From positions 45,643 to 109,642 of the forward strand of contig NZ_SRYZ01000009.1 of NCBI RefSeq assembly GCF_004793475.1: 64,000 nt of DNA, given 5' to 3'. The stretch is from Bacteroides muris (ex Afrizal et al. 2022) (GTDB lineage Bacteria > Bacteroidota > Bacteroidia > Bacteroidales > Bacteroidaceae). This document shows, one piece after another, positions 54,442-63,975 of the stretch. Numbering within the stretch: the first letter of the stretch is position 1; every line of letters starts with the position of its first letter. The notes below the pieces were generated by a model. That model made no database searches. It saw only the letters and a program-made list of their open reading frames with translations, and had not been told where the DNA came from. A program made the position numbers and the translations under genes.

Positions 54442-55626
54442 ATGATTCATACCATACTCGATACAGACCTTTACAAATTCACCACCTCGTATGCCTACAT
54501 CAAATTGTTTCCCTATGCCATGGGCACTTTCAGCTTCAAGGACAGAGACGACACCGCCTATACGGACACGTTTCTGAAGGAACTGCAAGAGGCGGTGGAC
54601 AGCCTGGCACAGACCGTACTTACTGCCGAAGAGCTGGAATACATGACCCGCCACTGCCGTTTCCTGCCGAGGGTCTATTGGGAGTGGCTCTCCTCCTTCC
54701 GCTTCCAGCCGGAGAAGGTAAGCATCCATCTGGACGAGGACCGGCACCTGAACATTGAAATCACGGACTATCTGTACAAGGCCACCCTTTACGAAGTCCC
54801 CCTGCTTTCCATCGTATCCGAAATAAAGAACCGTTCTTTGGGAAACGTGGCCGACATGGACGGCATACTCTGCAAACTGTCCGAAAAGGTGGCACTCTCC
54901 AACCGACACCAGCTGTATTTTTCAGAGTTCGGCACCCGGAGACGCTTCTCGTTCGAGGTACAGGACAAAGTCATAGACCGTCTGAAGGAAGCCGCCGAAT
55001 ACTGTACCGGGACTTCCAACTGCCACTTCGCCATGAAATACGGCATGAAGCCTATGGGGACGCATCCGCATGAATGGTTCATGTTCCACGGCGCACAGTT
55101 CGGCTACAAACACGCCAACTACATGGCCTTGGAAAACTGGGTGAACGTGTACGACGGTGACTTGGGCATCGCACTGTCCGATACCTATACCTCCGGCATT
55201 TTCTTAAGTAACCTGAGCCGCAAGCAGGCCAAACTATTCGACGGTGTACGCTGCGACTCCGGCGATGAATTCGATTTCACCGACAAGCTCGTTGCCCGCT
55301 ACCGCGAACTGGGCATCGACCCTACCACTAAAACCATCGTCTTCAGCAATGCGCTCGACTTTGGCAAGGCACTCGACATCCAGGAGCATTGCAGGAGCAA
55401 AATCCGCTGCTCCTTCGGCATCGGCACCAATCTGACGAATGATACCGGATTCAAGCCCTCCAACATTGTAATGAAACTGACGCAATGCAAGATGAACGTC
55501 AACCAGGAATGGCGCGAATGCGTGAAGCTGTCCGACGATGCAGGAAAGCATATCGGCAGCGAAGCGGAAGTACGGGCATGTCTGTATGATTTAAGGCTCG
55601 GACAGCAAATAGAACCCCTATGCTGA
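54442..55626 (+). CDS. pncB: Nicotinate phosphoribosyltransferase
   Basis: A 394-residue enzyme of NAD salvage, converting nicotinate and PRPP to nicotinate mononucleotide. The ATG at 54442 (MIHTILDTDLYKFTTSYAYI) is the conserved start; the longer frame adds 31 unrelated residues. The catalytic His region is GTHPHEWFMFHGA (near residue 208), the phosphate site is FDGVRCDSGDEFDF and FSNALDFGKAL, and IGTNLTNDTG closes the barrel. Monocistronic between the efflux operon and a convergent cobalamin gene. Confidence 0.96.
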   Translation: MIHTILDTDLYKFTTSYAYIKLFPYAMGTFSFKDRDDTAYTDTFLKELQEAVDSLAQTVLTAEELEYMTRHCRFLPRVYWEWLSSFRFQPEKVSIHLDEDRHLNIEITDYLYKATLYEVPLLSIVSEIKNRSLGNVADMDGILCKLSEKVALSNRHQLYFSEFGTRRRFSFEVQDKVIDRLKEAAEYCTGTSNCHFAMKYGMKPMGTHPHEWFMFHGAQFGYKHANYMALENWVNVYDGDLGIALSDTYTSGIFLSNLSRKQAKLFDGVRCDSGDEFDFTDKLVARYRELGIDPTTKTIVFSNALDFGKALDIQEHCRSKIRCSFGIGTNLTNDTGFKPSNIVMKLTQCKMNVNQEWRECVKLSDDAGKHIGSEAEVRACLYDLRLGQQIEPLC

Positions 55627-55657
55627 AAACAGCTTCCCGGCGGTTAGCGATAAGTGC

Positions 55658-56227
55658 TTACTGTCTTTTCCTTTTGTAGGCAAACTCTTGCCATTTCTCC
55701 TCCGGCCAGTCCTGCCGCTGCATCTCCATGCGGACCATGACGAAGAACAAGTCCGAAAGGCGGTTGATGAAGCGCAGAATATCCTCGTTCACGGGGTCTT
55801 GGCGATGGAGTGTCCACAAACGACGTTCGGCACGGCGGGCCACGGTACGGGCAAACTGCAGTTGGGCTGATATGGGAGTGCCACCGGGCAAAAGGAAGTA
55901 GCCGTTGTCCGTTAGCAGGACGGTCATGGCATCCATCTCCTGCTCACAACGTAGCGTGAGCTCTGCGGCAGAAAGCGGATTAGGATTTACCACTCCCGAG
56001 GGAGTGGCCACATGGCTCATTACCACCATCAGTTCCCGCTGGACAGCATGCAGCAACTCCTGCCAACCATCTTCTGCCGCCAGCATGGAGCGCACGATAC
56101 CAATTACGGCATTCAATTCATCAAGGCATCCGTTTGCCTCGATACGGATGTCATCTTTCGGCACACGCGCGCCACCATGAATACCCGTTGTTCCTTTGTC
56201 TCCAGTTTTGGTATAGACTCTTTTCAT
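55658..56227 (-). CDS. PduO-type ATP:cob(I)alamin adenosyltransferase
   Basis: A 189-residue enzyme transferring adenosyl from ATP to cob(I)alamin. The N-terminal ATP site is intact (VYTKTGDKGTTGIHGGARVP, residues 4-23), with KDDIRIEANGCLDELNAVIG, and the C-terminal ARTVARRAERR and NEDILRFINRLSDLFF are the cobalamin-contact helices. Usual length. It follows the cobB gene on the minus strand with a gap of about 150 nt, a related pathway step. Confidence 0.95.
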   Translation of the reverse strand: MKRVYTKTGDKGTTGIHGGARVPKDDIRIEANGCLDELNAVIGIVRSMLAAEDGWQELLHAVQRELMVVMSHVATPSGVVNPNPLSAAELTLRCEQEMDAMTVLLTDNGYFLLPGGTPISAQLQFARTVARRAERRLWTLHRQDPVNEDILRFINRLSDLFFVMVRMEMQRQDWPEEKWQEFAYKRKRQ

Positions 56228-56374
56228 ACTCTATTTGATAAATCAGTAGGGTCTTCCAAAGAAGACAAGCGATAAGTATTCAGTTTCATAATCATAATAT
56301 ATTTAAATGAAAACAAAGATACTCCACTATTTCAAGAACACAAACGAAATTACATAAAATATCAATGCGCTATT

Positions 56375-57826
56375 TTAGAGTTCACCGAACAAAGCCATCA
56401 CATCCACCTCGCCCCAATACAGATGCATATAACTGGCTATCAGATTCTTATAGCGAAAGACGGGAGTGATTACCTTCCCTCCTTTGGCATTGTAGACCTG
56501 CGCTATCGAGGGAGGAAGACTGCACGCACCACCTTCTTTTCCATCAGTTTCGGGCACGGCAAACTGCGTATAATGGAATTCGTGTCCTTTAAGCCGCCAT
56601 CCGTTATAGTCGAACCGGCGGTATCCCAATGTCAGTTTCCTGCGTTTACGCTCGTTTGTAACGCTGAAAGGCAATACTCCTACCATCTCATTTCTGATAT
56701 TGCCTACACTGCTCCCGGCGTTTCTTCCATCGCTTCCGCTGCTTCTCCCGCCATCTCCGGCGATTCTTCCATCGGTATCAATACTTCCCCCGTCCGTATC
56801 CCCATCAGAAAGAACGGACTGCGAAAGATATATCATCCCCCCGCATTCTGCCAGCGTCCTGCCACCGGCCTCTATATAGCTGCGGATAGACTCCCTGGCA
56901 AGCCTTGCCCCGGCAAGTTCCTCCAGACGGTTCTCGGGATAGCCGCCGGGCAGATAGAGCAAATCCGTCTCTTGCGGAATAGCCCGGTCTTGCTCCGGAT
57001 TGAAGAAAGTGACCGTGCCCATACGGCGCAGAATATCCAGATGCTCCGCATAGAGGAAGGAAAAGGACTCTTCGTTGCGCGCTACCGAGATATGCAGCTT
57101 CCCCGGCTCTGATAGTACCGACTTCTCCTCCACTGCCGCCGCAGGCAATGGAAGCCCGATTGTCGAGAGCAGCAGTTCCCAGTCCACATGTTCCTCCAGC
57201 AAGCCTGCCAGCATGTCCAGCCCCTCCGTCTCCTTAGAACGGCTGAAATCCAGCCCCAGATGGCGTGACTCCTGCTCCAGTTCCTTCCGTTTGGGCAGAT
57301 AGCCCAGACAAGTCACGTTCAAGTCTTCACAGACCTCCTGCAGCATCCGGTAGTGGTGGGGTGAGCCGACACGATTGAAGATAACTCCCGCAATACGTAT
57401 ATCCGGACGGAAATTGATGAACCCCGACAACAAAGGAGCCATGGAATAGGCAGCCGACTTGGCATCGACCACCAGCACCACAGGAATACCCAAGAGCCGT
57501 GCCACTTCTGCCGACGAGCCCCGGTCGCGGTCGTACCCGTCGTACATCCCCATCATCCCCTCGACCACGGCAACATCAGCATCTGCCGAATAGCGTGCAT
57601 ACAGACTGCTTACGTGCTCCTGAGATGCCATGAAAATATCCAGATTGATGGAAGGACGGCCACATACCGCCTCGTGATACTTAGTATCTATATAATCGGG
57701 ACCGCACTTGAAAGGCTGCACCTTCAGACCTTTCTTCACAAACAATGCCATCAGTCCACGACTGACGGTGGTCTTTCCACTGCCCGATGTAGGGGCGGCT
57801 ATGAGAAACTGAGGAATGGAACGCAT
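56375..57826 (-). CDS. cobB: Cobyrinate a,c-diamide synthase
   Basis: A 483-residue CbiA/CobB amidotransferase acting on carboxylates a and c. P-loop APTSGSGKTTVSRG (residues 11-24), VVEGMMGMYDG near 87, and the glutaminase nucleophile C328 in LAECGGMIYLSQS. Residues about 341-379 are an Asp/Gly/Ser-rich insertion (DGDTDGGSIDTDGRIAG, then DGGRSSGSDGRNAGSS) placed between MIYLSQS and MVGVLPF, which normally are about 10 residues apart. The frame and the downstream HEFHYT motif are intact. A large hairpin repeat lies just upstream. Confidence 0.94.
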   Translation of the reverse strand: MRSIPQFLIAAPTSGSGKTTVSRGLMALFVKKGLKVQPFKCGPDYIDTKYHEAVCGRPSINLDIFMASQEHVSSLYARYSADADVAVVEGMMGMYDGYDRDRGSSAEVARLLGIPVVLVVDAKSAAYSMAPLLSGFINFRPDIRIAGVIFNRVGSPHHYRMLQEVCEDLNVTCLGYLPKRKELEQESRHLGLDFSRSKETEGLDMLAGLLEEHVDWELLLSTIGLPLPAAAVEEKSVLSEPGKLHISVARNEESFSFLYAEHLDILRRMGTVTFFNPEQDRAIPQETDLLYLPGGYPENRLEELAGARLARESIRSYIEAGGRTLAECGGMIYLSQSVLSDGDTDGGSIDTDGRIAGDGGRSSGSDGRNAGSSVGNIRNEMVGVLPFSVTNERKRRKLTLGYRRFDYNGWRLKGHEFHYTQFAVPETDGKEGGACSLPPSIAQVYNAKGGKVITPVFRYKNLIASYMHLYWGEVDVMALFGEL

Positions 57827-57829
57827 AAT

Positions 57830-57942
57830 TAATGTGCTAATGATTTAATGTGCCAATGTGCTAATCGGCTGCGCTATACTTGCGCTACTTCCCCATGCCG
57901 CAGGTCATTGGCACATTGGCATATTGGCACATTAGCACATTT
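57830..57942. repeat. Large intergenic hairpin repeat between cobB and the AmgK fusion
   Basis: Left arm 57830-57865 (AATGTGCTAATG and AATGTGCCAATGTGCTAAT words) faces the right arm 57906-57942 (TGGCACATTAGCACATT words); the arms are about 35 nt long and imperfect. The GC-rich centre (GGCTGCGCTATAC ... CCATGCCGC) resembles the core of the trp-operon repeats. Confidence 0.7.
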
Positions 57943-58011
57943 TCCTCCTGCAAAGGTAAACATATCTCCGACAAAAGTTTTATCTTAGCTGCGAAAATAA
58001 AACATATCACC

Positions 58012-59442
58012 ATGATAACCGAAGAACTTAAGAAACTCTACATCGCACATACCGGACACGAACCGGAACAGATTGACGAACTCCCCTCCTCCGGCTCCAA
58101 CCGGCGCTACTTCCGCCTCAGCGGAAACCCTACACTTATCGGTGTCAGCGGAGAGTCCGTGGAGGAGAACCGCGCCTTCCTCTACATGGCAGAACATTTC
58201 CGCCAGAAAGGACTGCCCGTGCCGCAAGTGTTCATCCGCTCCGAAGATGACATCTACTACCTGCAAGAAGACCTGGGCGACTCGCTTCTGTTCAATGCCA
58301 TAGAGAAGGGACGCAAGACCAGCGTATTCGGCGAGGATGAGAAGCAGTTGCTGCGCAAGACCCTCCGCCTGCTGCCCGCCGTGCAGTTTGCCGGGGCCGA
58401 CGGCATGGACTTCTCCTACTGCTACCCGCAGGCGGAGTTCAACAGTCGCAGCATACTGTGGGACCTGAACTACTTTAAGTACTGCTTCCTCAAGGCAACA
58501 GGGATGGACTTTCAGGAAGACCGCCTGGAGGACGACTTCCAGAAGATGGCGGACGTGTTGCTCCGCAGCAGCTCCGCCACCTTCATGTACCGCGACTTCC
58601 AGAGCCGCAACGTCATGATAAAGGACGGCGAGCCCTGGCTCATCGACTTTCAGGGCGGTCGCAAAGGTCCGGTCTACTATGACGTAGCCTCCTTTCTGTG
58701 GCAGGCCAAAGCCAACTATCCCGACAGCCTGCGCCAAGAGCTGCTGAAGGAATACATCGACGCCCTGCGCAAGTACCAGCCCGTAGACGAGGCATATTTC
58801 CATGCCCAGCTCCGCCACTTCGTGTTATTCCGCACCATGCAGGTGCTGGGCGCCTACGGCTTCCGCGGCTACTTCGAGAAGAAGCCCCACTTCATACAAA
58901 GTGTCCCCTTCGCCATCGAGAACCTGCGCCAGCTGCTCCAAGAGCCTTATCCCGAATATCCCTACCTCTGCCGGATTCTGCGCGAACTTACCGAGCTGAA
59001 ACAGTTTACAGACGACCTGCAAAAGCGCCGCCTCGTGGTGAAAGTCACCAGCTTTGCCTACAAAAAAGGTATCCCCGAAGATTCCACGGGCAACGGAGGA
59101 GGTTTCGTCTTTGACTGCCGCGCTGTGAACAACCCCGGCAAGTACGAGCGTTACAAGCCCTTCACGGGACTGGACGAACCCGTTATCCGCTTTCTGGAAG
59201 ATGACGGCGAGATAGCCGTATTCCTGGAGCATGCCTACGCCCTTGTCGACGCTTCCGTGAAGCGCTACATGGAACGTGGCTTTACCAACCTGTCTGTCTG
59301 CTTCGGCTGCACCGGCGGGCAGCACCGCTCCGTCTACTCGGCACAACACCTGGCGGAACATCTACACAAGAAGTTCGGCGTGCAAGTGAACCTGATACAT
59401 AGAGAACAGAATATTGAACAGACGTTTAAGGCCAAAGTTTAA
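58012..59442 (+). CDS. AmgK-like sugar kinase fused to a RapZ C-terminal domain
   Basis: A 476-residue two-domain protein starting at the ATG at 58012 (MITEELKKLYIAHTGHE); the long upstream frame lies in the hairpin repeat. Residues about 1-330 are an aminoglycoside-phosphotransferase fold: SSGSNRRYFRLSGNP, YLQEDLGDSLLF, catalytic YRDFQSRNVMI and LIDFQGGRKGP. Residues about 343-476 match the C-terminal half of RapZ (TSFAYKKG, FVFDCRAVNNPG, FGCTGGQHRSVYSA), the part that senses glucosamine-6-phosphate in E. coli. The RapZ N-terminal P-loop half is absent. With the following MurU-like gene it fits MurNAc/GlcNAc recycling. Confidence 0.88.
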   Translation: MITEELKKLYIAHTGHEPEQIDELPSSGSNRRYFRLSGNPTLIGVSGESVEENRAFLYMAEHFRQKGLPVPQVFIRSEDDIYYLQEDLGDSLLFNAIEKGRKTSVFGEDEKQLLRKTLRLLPAVQFAGADGMDFSYCYPQAEFNSRSILWDLNYFKYCFLKATGMDFQEDRLEDDFQKMADVLLRSSSATFMYRDFQSRNVMIKDGEPWLIDFQGGRKGPVYYDVASFLWQAKANYPDSLRQELLKEYIDALRKYQPVDEAYFHAQLRHFVLFRTMQVLGAYGFRGYFEKKPHFIQSVPFAIENLRQLLQEPYPEYPYLCRILRELTELKQFTDDLQKRRLVVKVTSFAYKKGIPEDSTGNGGGFVFDCRAVNNPGKYERYKPFTGLDEPVIRFLEDDGEIAVFLEHAYALVDASVKRYMERGFTNLSVCFGCTGGQHRSVYSAQHLAEHLHKKFGVQVNLIHREQNIEQTFKAKV

Positions 59443-59467
59443 TGTGCTAATGTGAGAATATGCCAAT

Positions 59468-60208
59468 ATGAAAGCTATGATTTTCGCCGCCGGCCTGGGC
59501 ACCCGGTTGCGCCCCTTGACGGACCACATGCCCAAGGCCCTCGTTCCCGTAGCAGGAAAGCCCATGCTGGAACGGGTGATACTGCGGTTGAAGGAAGCAG
59601 GATTCAACGAGATAACGGTCAATATCCACCACTTCGGGGAGCAGATTATCGACTTCCTCCGTACCCACGACAACTTCGGCACGGAGATTCACATCAGCGA
59701 CGAACGCGGCATGCTGCTCGACACCGGAGGAGGCATCAAAAAGGCACGCCCCTTTCTGGACGGACAAGAACCTTTTCTGGTGCACAACGCGGATATTCTG
59801 ACGGATATTGACCTTGCAGGTCTCTATCGCCACCATCTGGAGAGCGATGCGGAGTCTACCCTGCTTGTGAGCGAGCGCAAGACTTCCCGCTATCTCCTTT
59901 TCGACGACAACTACCACCTGCACGGCTGGATAAACAAGTCTACCGGAGAGGTGAAACCGGCAGGCTTCGACTACCGGGAAACGAAGTACCGGGAACTCGC
60001 CTTCGGAGGAATCCACATCATCTCCCCCTCCCTCTTCCACCTGATGGACGATGGGCAGTGGAACGGCAAGTTCTCCATCATTCCTTTCTACTTGTCCGCC
60101 TGCACAAAGGTGCACATACAAGGCTATCCGCTACAAGGATTCCGCTGGTTCGACATCGGCAAACCGGAGACACTGGCACAAGCGGAGGAATACTACAAAC
60201 AAAAATAA
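59468..60208 (+). CDS. MurU-like sugar-phosphate nucleotidyltransferase
   Basis: A 246-residue NTP-transferase. Signature AAGLGTRLRPLTDHMPKAL at residues 7-25, HNADILTDID with the metal Asp (near 103), and AFGGIHIISPSLF. AmgK and MurU form a known salvage route turning MurNAc into UDP-MurNAc without fosfomycin-sensitive steps, and their genes are often adjacent, as here (25 nt apart). A role as a general sugar-1-phosphate nucleotidyltransferase cannot be excluded. The stop codon lies within a perfect hairpin arm. Confidence 0.87.
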   Translation: MKAMIFAAGLGTRLRPLTDHMPKALVPVAGKPMLERVILRLKEAGFNEITVNIHHFGEQIIDFLRTHDNFGTEIHISDERGMLLDTGGGIKKARPFLDGQEPFLVHNADILTDIDLAGLYRHHLESDAESTLLVSERKTSRYLLFDDNYHLHGWINKSTGEVKPAGFDYRETKYRELAFGGIHIISPSLFHLMDDGQWNGKFSIIPFYLSACTKVHIQGYPLQGFRWFDIGKPETLAQAEEYYKQK

Positions 60209-60265
60209 CAAGTAATGTAAAGCTGCCTGACATTACTTGTTAGCTCTCTTTACATTACTTGTTAT
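60205..60265. terminator. Double-choice hairpin between convergent genes
   Basis: Arm 60205-60222 (ATAACAAGTAATGTAAAG) is perfectly complementary to 60248-60265 (18 bp), and its first part also to 60231-60242 (12 bp). Both choices cannot form together. It probably ends transcription from both sides. Confidence 0.55.
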
Positions 60266-60305
60266 CAAATCAATCCGTGTGACACAGATTATCCGTGATG
60301 AACCC

Positions 60306-61985
60306 CTACGCCAGCGCCAGTATCAGCAACTGAGCCGTCAGCACCCGCAGGAACATAGCCAACGGATAGACCGTGGCGTATCCCACCGCAGGGGCATCGC
60401 AGGATGTCAAGTCCGAGGAATAGGCCAATGCAGGCGGATTGGTGTTAGCTCCGGACAGCACACCTATCAGCGTATAGTAGTTCAGCTTCCAGAAATAGCG
60501 CCCCATGAATCCTGTCACCAGCAACGGAACGACCGTGATGATGGCACCGTATCCAATCCACACATAGCCGCCTTCGTAGATAATGGTATCGATGAATCCC
60601 TTTCCTGCACCCAACCCCACGCAGGCCAGGAACAAGGCGATACCGATTTCGCGTATCATCAGATTGGCACTCATCGTCGTGTAGGTTATCAGCTTATATT
60701 GAGGCCCGAAACGGCTGATGAGGATGGAAACCACCAACGGTCCGCCGGCCAGTCCCAGTTTCACGGGTTGGGGAATGCCGGGGAACATGAACGGCAGACT
60801 GCCCAAGATACATCCTAGGGCAATACCCAGGAAGATAGGAATCAAGTTTGGATGGTTGAGACGCTTCAGCGAGTTACCCAGCACCTTCTCCGCATGACTC
60901 ACGGCAAGCTCACTGCCTACAATCGTCACACGGTCTCCCATCTGCAACTGCAAGTGGGGAGTTGCCACCAGATCCACGCCCGAACGGTTGATACGGGTGA
61001 TGCAGGCACCGAAGTTGTTACGTATCTTGAGCTGAGACAGAGACTTGCCGTTCAGTTCCGGCTTAGTGATGAGGATGCGGCGTGAAATCAGGTTCTTGTC
61101 CTCCCGTTCCCACTCCACCGAAATTTTTCTTCCGAAGAAGGCAACAATGGCCTCCACATCTTTCGGGTTGGCAATGAACAGAATTTCATCCTGCATGTGC
61201 AGCACCGTATCGGCATTCGCCAGTTCTGTTTCCTGACTGCCGGTGTGCCGGATGCGGGAGATGACAAACGCACGGTTCAACAATGGTTTCACATCTCTGA
61301 TCCGCTTGCCGTCTATTGCCTCATTGCGTATCTCTACCGATATGGGACGCACGGTCAGCTCCTGCAGATGGCCCAGCCCGTGCTCGGCATCCTCCTCTTC
61401 TTTTTTGGTGTTAATCCGCATGAAGAACTTCAAGGCAAGCAGCGCCAGGATGCAGCCCACCACACCCAGCGGATAGGCAACGGCATATCCGAGTGCGATT
61501 TCCGGAGCATCCACCCCGTTGAGGTCACTGTTTGCCTGCTGGGCAGCACCCAGACCGGGGGTATTGGTCACGGCTCCGGACAAGATACCCACCATCGTAG
61601 TAATGGGAATTCCGGTGGCAAAGTGCAACACAATGGTGATAACCACGCTGAGGAAGACGGAAAGCATTGCTACCATGTTCAGCGTAAGTCCGCCCTTCTT
61701 GAAAGCGGAGAAGAATCCCGGTCCCACTTGCAGACCGATGGAATAGACAAACAGTATCAAGCCGAACTCCTTCAGGAAGTGCAGCAGATGTTCGTCGAGG
61801 TTCATGTCGAAATGTCCGAAGACAATGCCCACAAACAAAATCCAGGTGACACCCAGCGAGATACCCGCCACCTTCAACTTGCCCAGCATGATACCGAAGG
61901 TGATGACCAGGGACAGAATCAGGACAGAGTGTGCCACTCCTCCGCCCCAAAGATTGGGATAACCCTCAAAGAGACTTGTCTTCAT
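60306..61985 (-). CDS. AspT/YidE-type transporter with RCK_C domains
   Basis: A 559-residue membrane protein with the AspT-YidE-YbjL duplication: two sets of about five spans ([20 protein letters not shown] in the first, [18 protein letters not shown] in the second) around a cytoplasmic region (residues about 192-360) holding two TrkA_C/RCK_C modules ([17 protein letters not shown], and [20 protein letters not shown]). Substrate unknown; AspT itself exchanges aspartate and alanine. Its ATG overlaps the end of the truncated carboxyltransferase gene by 20 nt. Confidence 0.9.
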   Translation of the reverse strand: MKTSLFEGYPNLWGGGVAHSVLILSLVITFGIMLGKLKVAGISLGVTWILFVGIVFGHFDMNLDEHLLHFLKEFGLILFVYSIGLQVGPGFFSAFKKGGLTLNMVAMLSVFLSVVITIVLHFATGIPITTMVGILSGAVTNTPGLGAAQQANSDLNGVDAPEIALGYAVAYPLGVVGCILALLALKFFMRINTKKEEEDAEHGLGHLQELTVRPISVEIRNEAIDGKRIRDVKPLLNRAFVISRIRHTGSQETELANADTVLHMQDEILFIANPKDVEAIVAFFGRKISVEWEREDKNLISRRILITKPELNGKSLSQLKIRNNFGACITRINRSGVDLVATPHLQLQMGDRVTIVGSELAVSHAEKVLGNSLKRLNHPNLIPIFLGIALGCILGSLPFMFPGIPQPVKLGLAGGPLVVSILISRFGPQYKLITYTTMSANLMIREIGIALFLACVGLGAGKGFIDTIIYEGGYVWIGYGAIITVVPLLVTGFMGRYFWKLNYYTLIGVLSGANTNPPALAYSSDLTSCDAPAVGYATVYPLAMFLRVLTAQLLILALA

Positions 61986-63354
61986 ACTCCTTGATAATCT
62001 CCTGCTTCTCTTCGGCAGAGGACTTGCGGTAGAGGATGTTCACTGCACCCTCGGCACCCATCACGGCGATTTCCGCCTGCGGATAAGCCAGGTTCACGTC
62101 GGCACCCGTCGGCTTGCTGGACATCACGATGTAGGCGCCGCCGTATGCCTTGCGGGTAATCAGCGTTATCTTGGGCACGGTAGCCTCAGCGTAGGCATAG
62201 ACAATCTTGGCGCCGTGGCGGATGATGCCGTTGTGCTCCTGCATCGTTCCGGGCAAGAAGCCGGGAACATCTTCGAAGGTTATCAGCGGGATGTTGAAGC
62301 AGTCGCAGAAACGAATGAAACGTGCCGCCTTGTCGCTGGCATCAATATCGAGCACACCCGCCAAATAGGCAGGTTGGTTTGCCACGATACCTACCGAACG
62401 CCCGTTCAGACGACCGAAACCGATAACGACGTTCTTGGCAAAGTGAGGCATCACTTCGAAGAAGTACTGGTTGTCCAGCACCGGTTCTATAATATCCTTG
62501 ATGTCATAGGGCATGTTCGGGTCTTCGGGGATGACGGTCTGAAGCGTCTCTACCCGGCGATGGATATCGTCGGAACAGGGAGTGAAGGGAGCATCCTCCA
62601 TATTGTTGGACGGCAGGAAACTCAGCAGCTCGCGGATGCTCATCAGTGTCTCCTCCTCCGTATTGCACATGAAGTGGGTAACGCCGCTCTTGCTGCTATG
62701 CGTATAGGCACCGCCCAGTTCCTCCTTGTCCACCTCCTCGTGGGTCACGGTCTTTACCACGTCCGGACCGGTGATGAACATGTGGCTCTGCTCCTTTACC
62801 ATGAAGATAAAGTCGGTAAGCGCCGGAGAGTAGCATGCCCCACCGGCACACGGCCCCAGAATAGCAGATATCTGCGGGATGACACCCGACGCAATGGTGT
62901 TCTGATAGAAGATGGAGGCATAGCCTGCCAAGCTGTTCACACCTTCCTGAATGCGCGCGCCGCCCGAATCGTTGAGGGCAATGACGGGAGCGCCGTTCTT
63001 CAGGGCAAGCTGCTGCACCTTCACAATCTTTGCGGCATTCGTCTCGCTGAGCGAACCGCCGTGCGCCGTGAAGTCGTAGGCATAGACAAATACAAGGCGG
63101 CCGTCTATCTTTCCGTAACCGGACACCATGCCGTCTCCGGCAATCTGCTTCTTCTCCATGCCGAAGTTGGTGCAGCGATGGTTCACGAACTTGTCCAACT
63201 CATTGAACGAGCCTTTGTCCAGCAGCATGTCAATACGTTCGCGGGCAGTCATGCAGCCGGAGGCGTGTTGTTTCTCTATCTTGTCTACGCCCCCACCCAG
63301 CGAGGCACGTTTGTCCAGTTCCTCAAACTGGCGATATATTTCTTCTCTGTTCAT
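61966..63354 (-). CDS. Acyl-CoA carboxylase carboxyltransferase subunit, C-terminally shortened
   Basis: A 462-residue MmdA/PccB-type biotin-dependent carboxyltransferase (methylmalonyl-CoA decarboxylase or propionyl-CoA carboxylase beta). Motifs: [50 protein letters not shown] and [11 protein letters not shown]. Homologues are about 510-515 residues and end in an NPYRAAELGFIDEVI block; here the protein stops at [11 protein letters not shown], about 50 residues early, exactly where the transporter gene begins. The missing helix-strand packs against the active site, so activity may be impaired. Follows the biotin carrier by 54 nt. Confidence 0.9.
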   Translation of the reverse strand: MNREEIYRQFEELDKRASLGGGVDKIEKQHASGCMTARERIDMLLDKGSFNELDKFVNHRCTNFGMEKKQIAGDGMVSGYGKIDGRLVFVYAYDFTAHGGSLSETNAAKIVKVQQLALKNGAPVIALNDSGGARIQEGVNSLAGYASIFYQNTIASGVIPQISAILGPCAGGACYSPALTDFIFMVKEQSHMFITGPDVVKTVTHEEVDKEELGGAYTHSSKSGVTHFMCNTEEETLMSIRELLSFLPSNNMEDAPFTPCSDDIHRRVETLQTVIPEDPNMPYDIKDIIEPVLDNQYFFEVMPHFAKNVVIGFGRLNGRSVGIVANQPAYLAGVLDIDASDKAARFIRFCDCFNIPLITFEDVPGFLPGTMQEHNGIIRHGAKIVYAYAEATVPKITLITRKAYGGAYIVMSSKPTGADVNLAYPQAEIAVMGAEGAVNILYRKSSAEEKQEIIKEYEDKSL

Positions 63355-63408
63355 ATTTGCATTTACAATTTAGTGATTTATAATATACGGACTGAATGCG
63401 ACTCGGGA

Positions 63409-63924
63409 TTATTCCTCCTTTATCAACTCCAATTCAATCAATACTTGATTGGCATTTACCGGTTCGCCCTCGCTCACGAGAATGTTGCGGACGATGCAGT
63501 CGGCATTCACCTTATAGTTACTCTGTATCTTCATGGCTTCCAGCACCACGGCAATGTCTCCGGCAGCCAGTCGGTCGCCCACCTTGACGGGGATGCTCAC
63601 TACCTTGCCCGGCATCGGTGCCAGAATCTTGTCGCCCTGCTTCTCGTCGGTTCCTTTCTTCATGTGCAGATACTTGGCTTGCGTGTCTACAATGTCCACA
63701 TGAAAGGAACGCTGGAGCATGCTGATGTCATAACTCTTGCCGCCCTCGCCGCGCACAAGGCCTGCGTTGAACGAGTTTCCGTTGTGCAGGATGGAGCAAC
63801 TTCCGTTCTCTGCCATCACAATGTCCACTTCGTAGGGCTTTCCGTCAATGGTAAGTTGTACCTTATTCCCTTCCTTACCCACCAGGGTAATGTCTGCGAT
63901 ACGGTCTCCTATATGTATTTCCAT
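63409..63924 (-). CDS. Biotin carboxyl carrier protein
   Basis: A 171-residue biotin carrier. The C-terminal biotinyl domain (residues about 98-171) has APMPGKVVSIPVKVGD and the biotin lysine K132 in LEAMKIQSN. The N-terminal part is an extra beta-rich domain (residues 1-85), as in propionyl-CoA/methylmalonyl-CoA carboxylase carriers of Bacteroides. Partner of the carboxyltransferase downstream. Confidence 0.93.
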   Translation of the reverse strand: MEIHIGDRIADITLVGKEGNKVQLTIDGKPYEVDIVMAENGSCSILHNGNSFNAGLVRGEGGKSYDISMLQRSFHVDIVDTQAKYLHMKKGTDEKQGDKILAPMPGKVVSIPVKVGDRLAAGDIAVVLEAMKIQSNYKVNADCIVRNILVSEGEPVNANQVLIELELIKEE

Positions 63925-63975
63925 TATTAATTCTCCATTATTAATTACTACTGGTGCGATAAAAATCGCGTTCGT

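Noticed and set aside
62215..63930. 571-codon plus-strand ORF
   Set aside because: Antisense shadow of the carboxyltransferase and biotin carrier genes.
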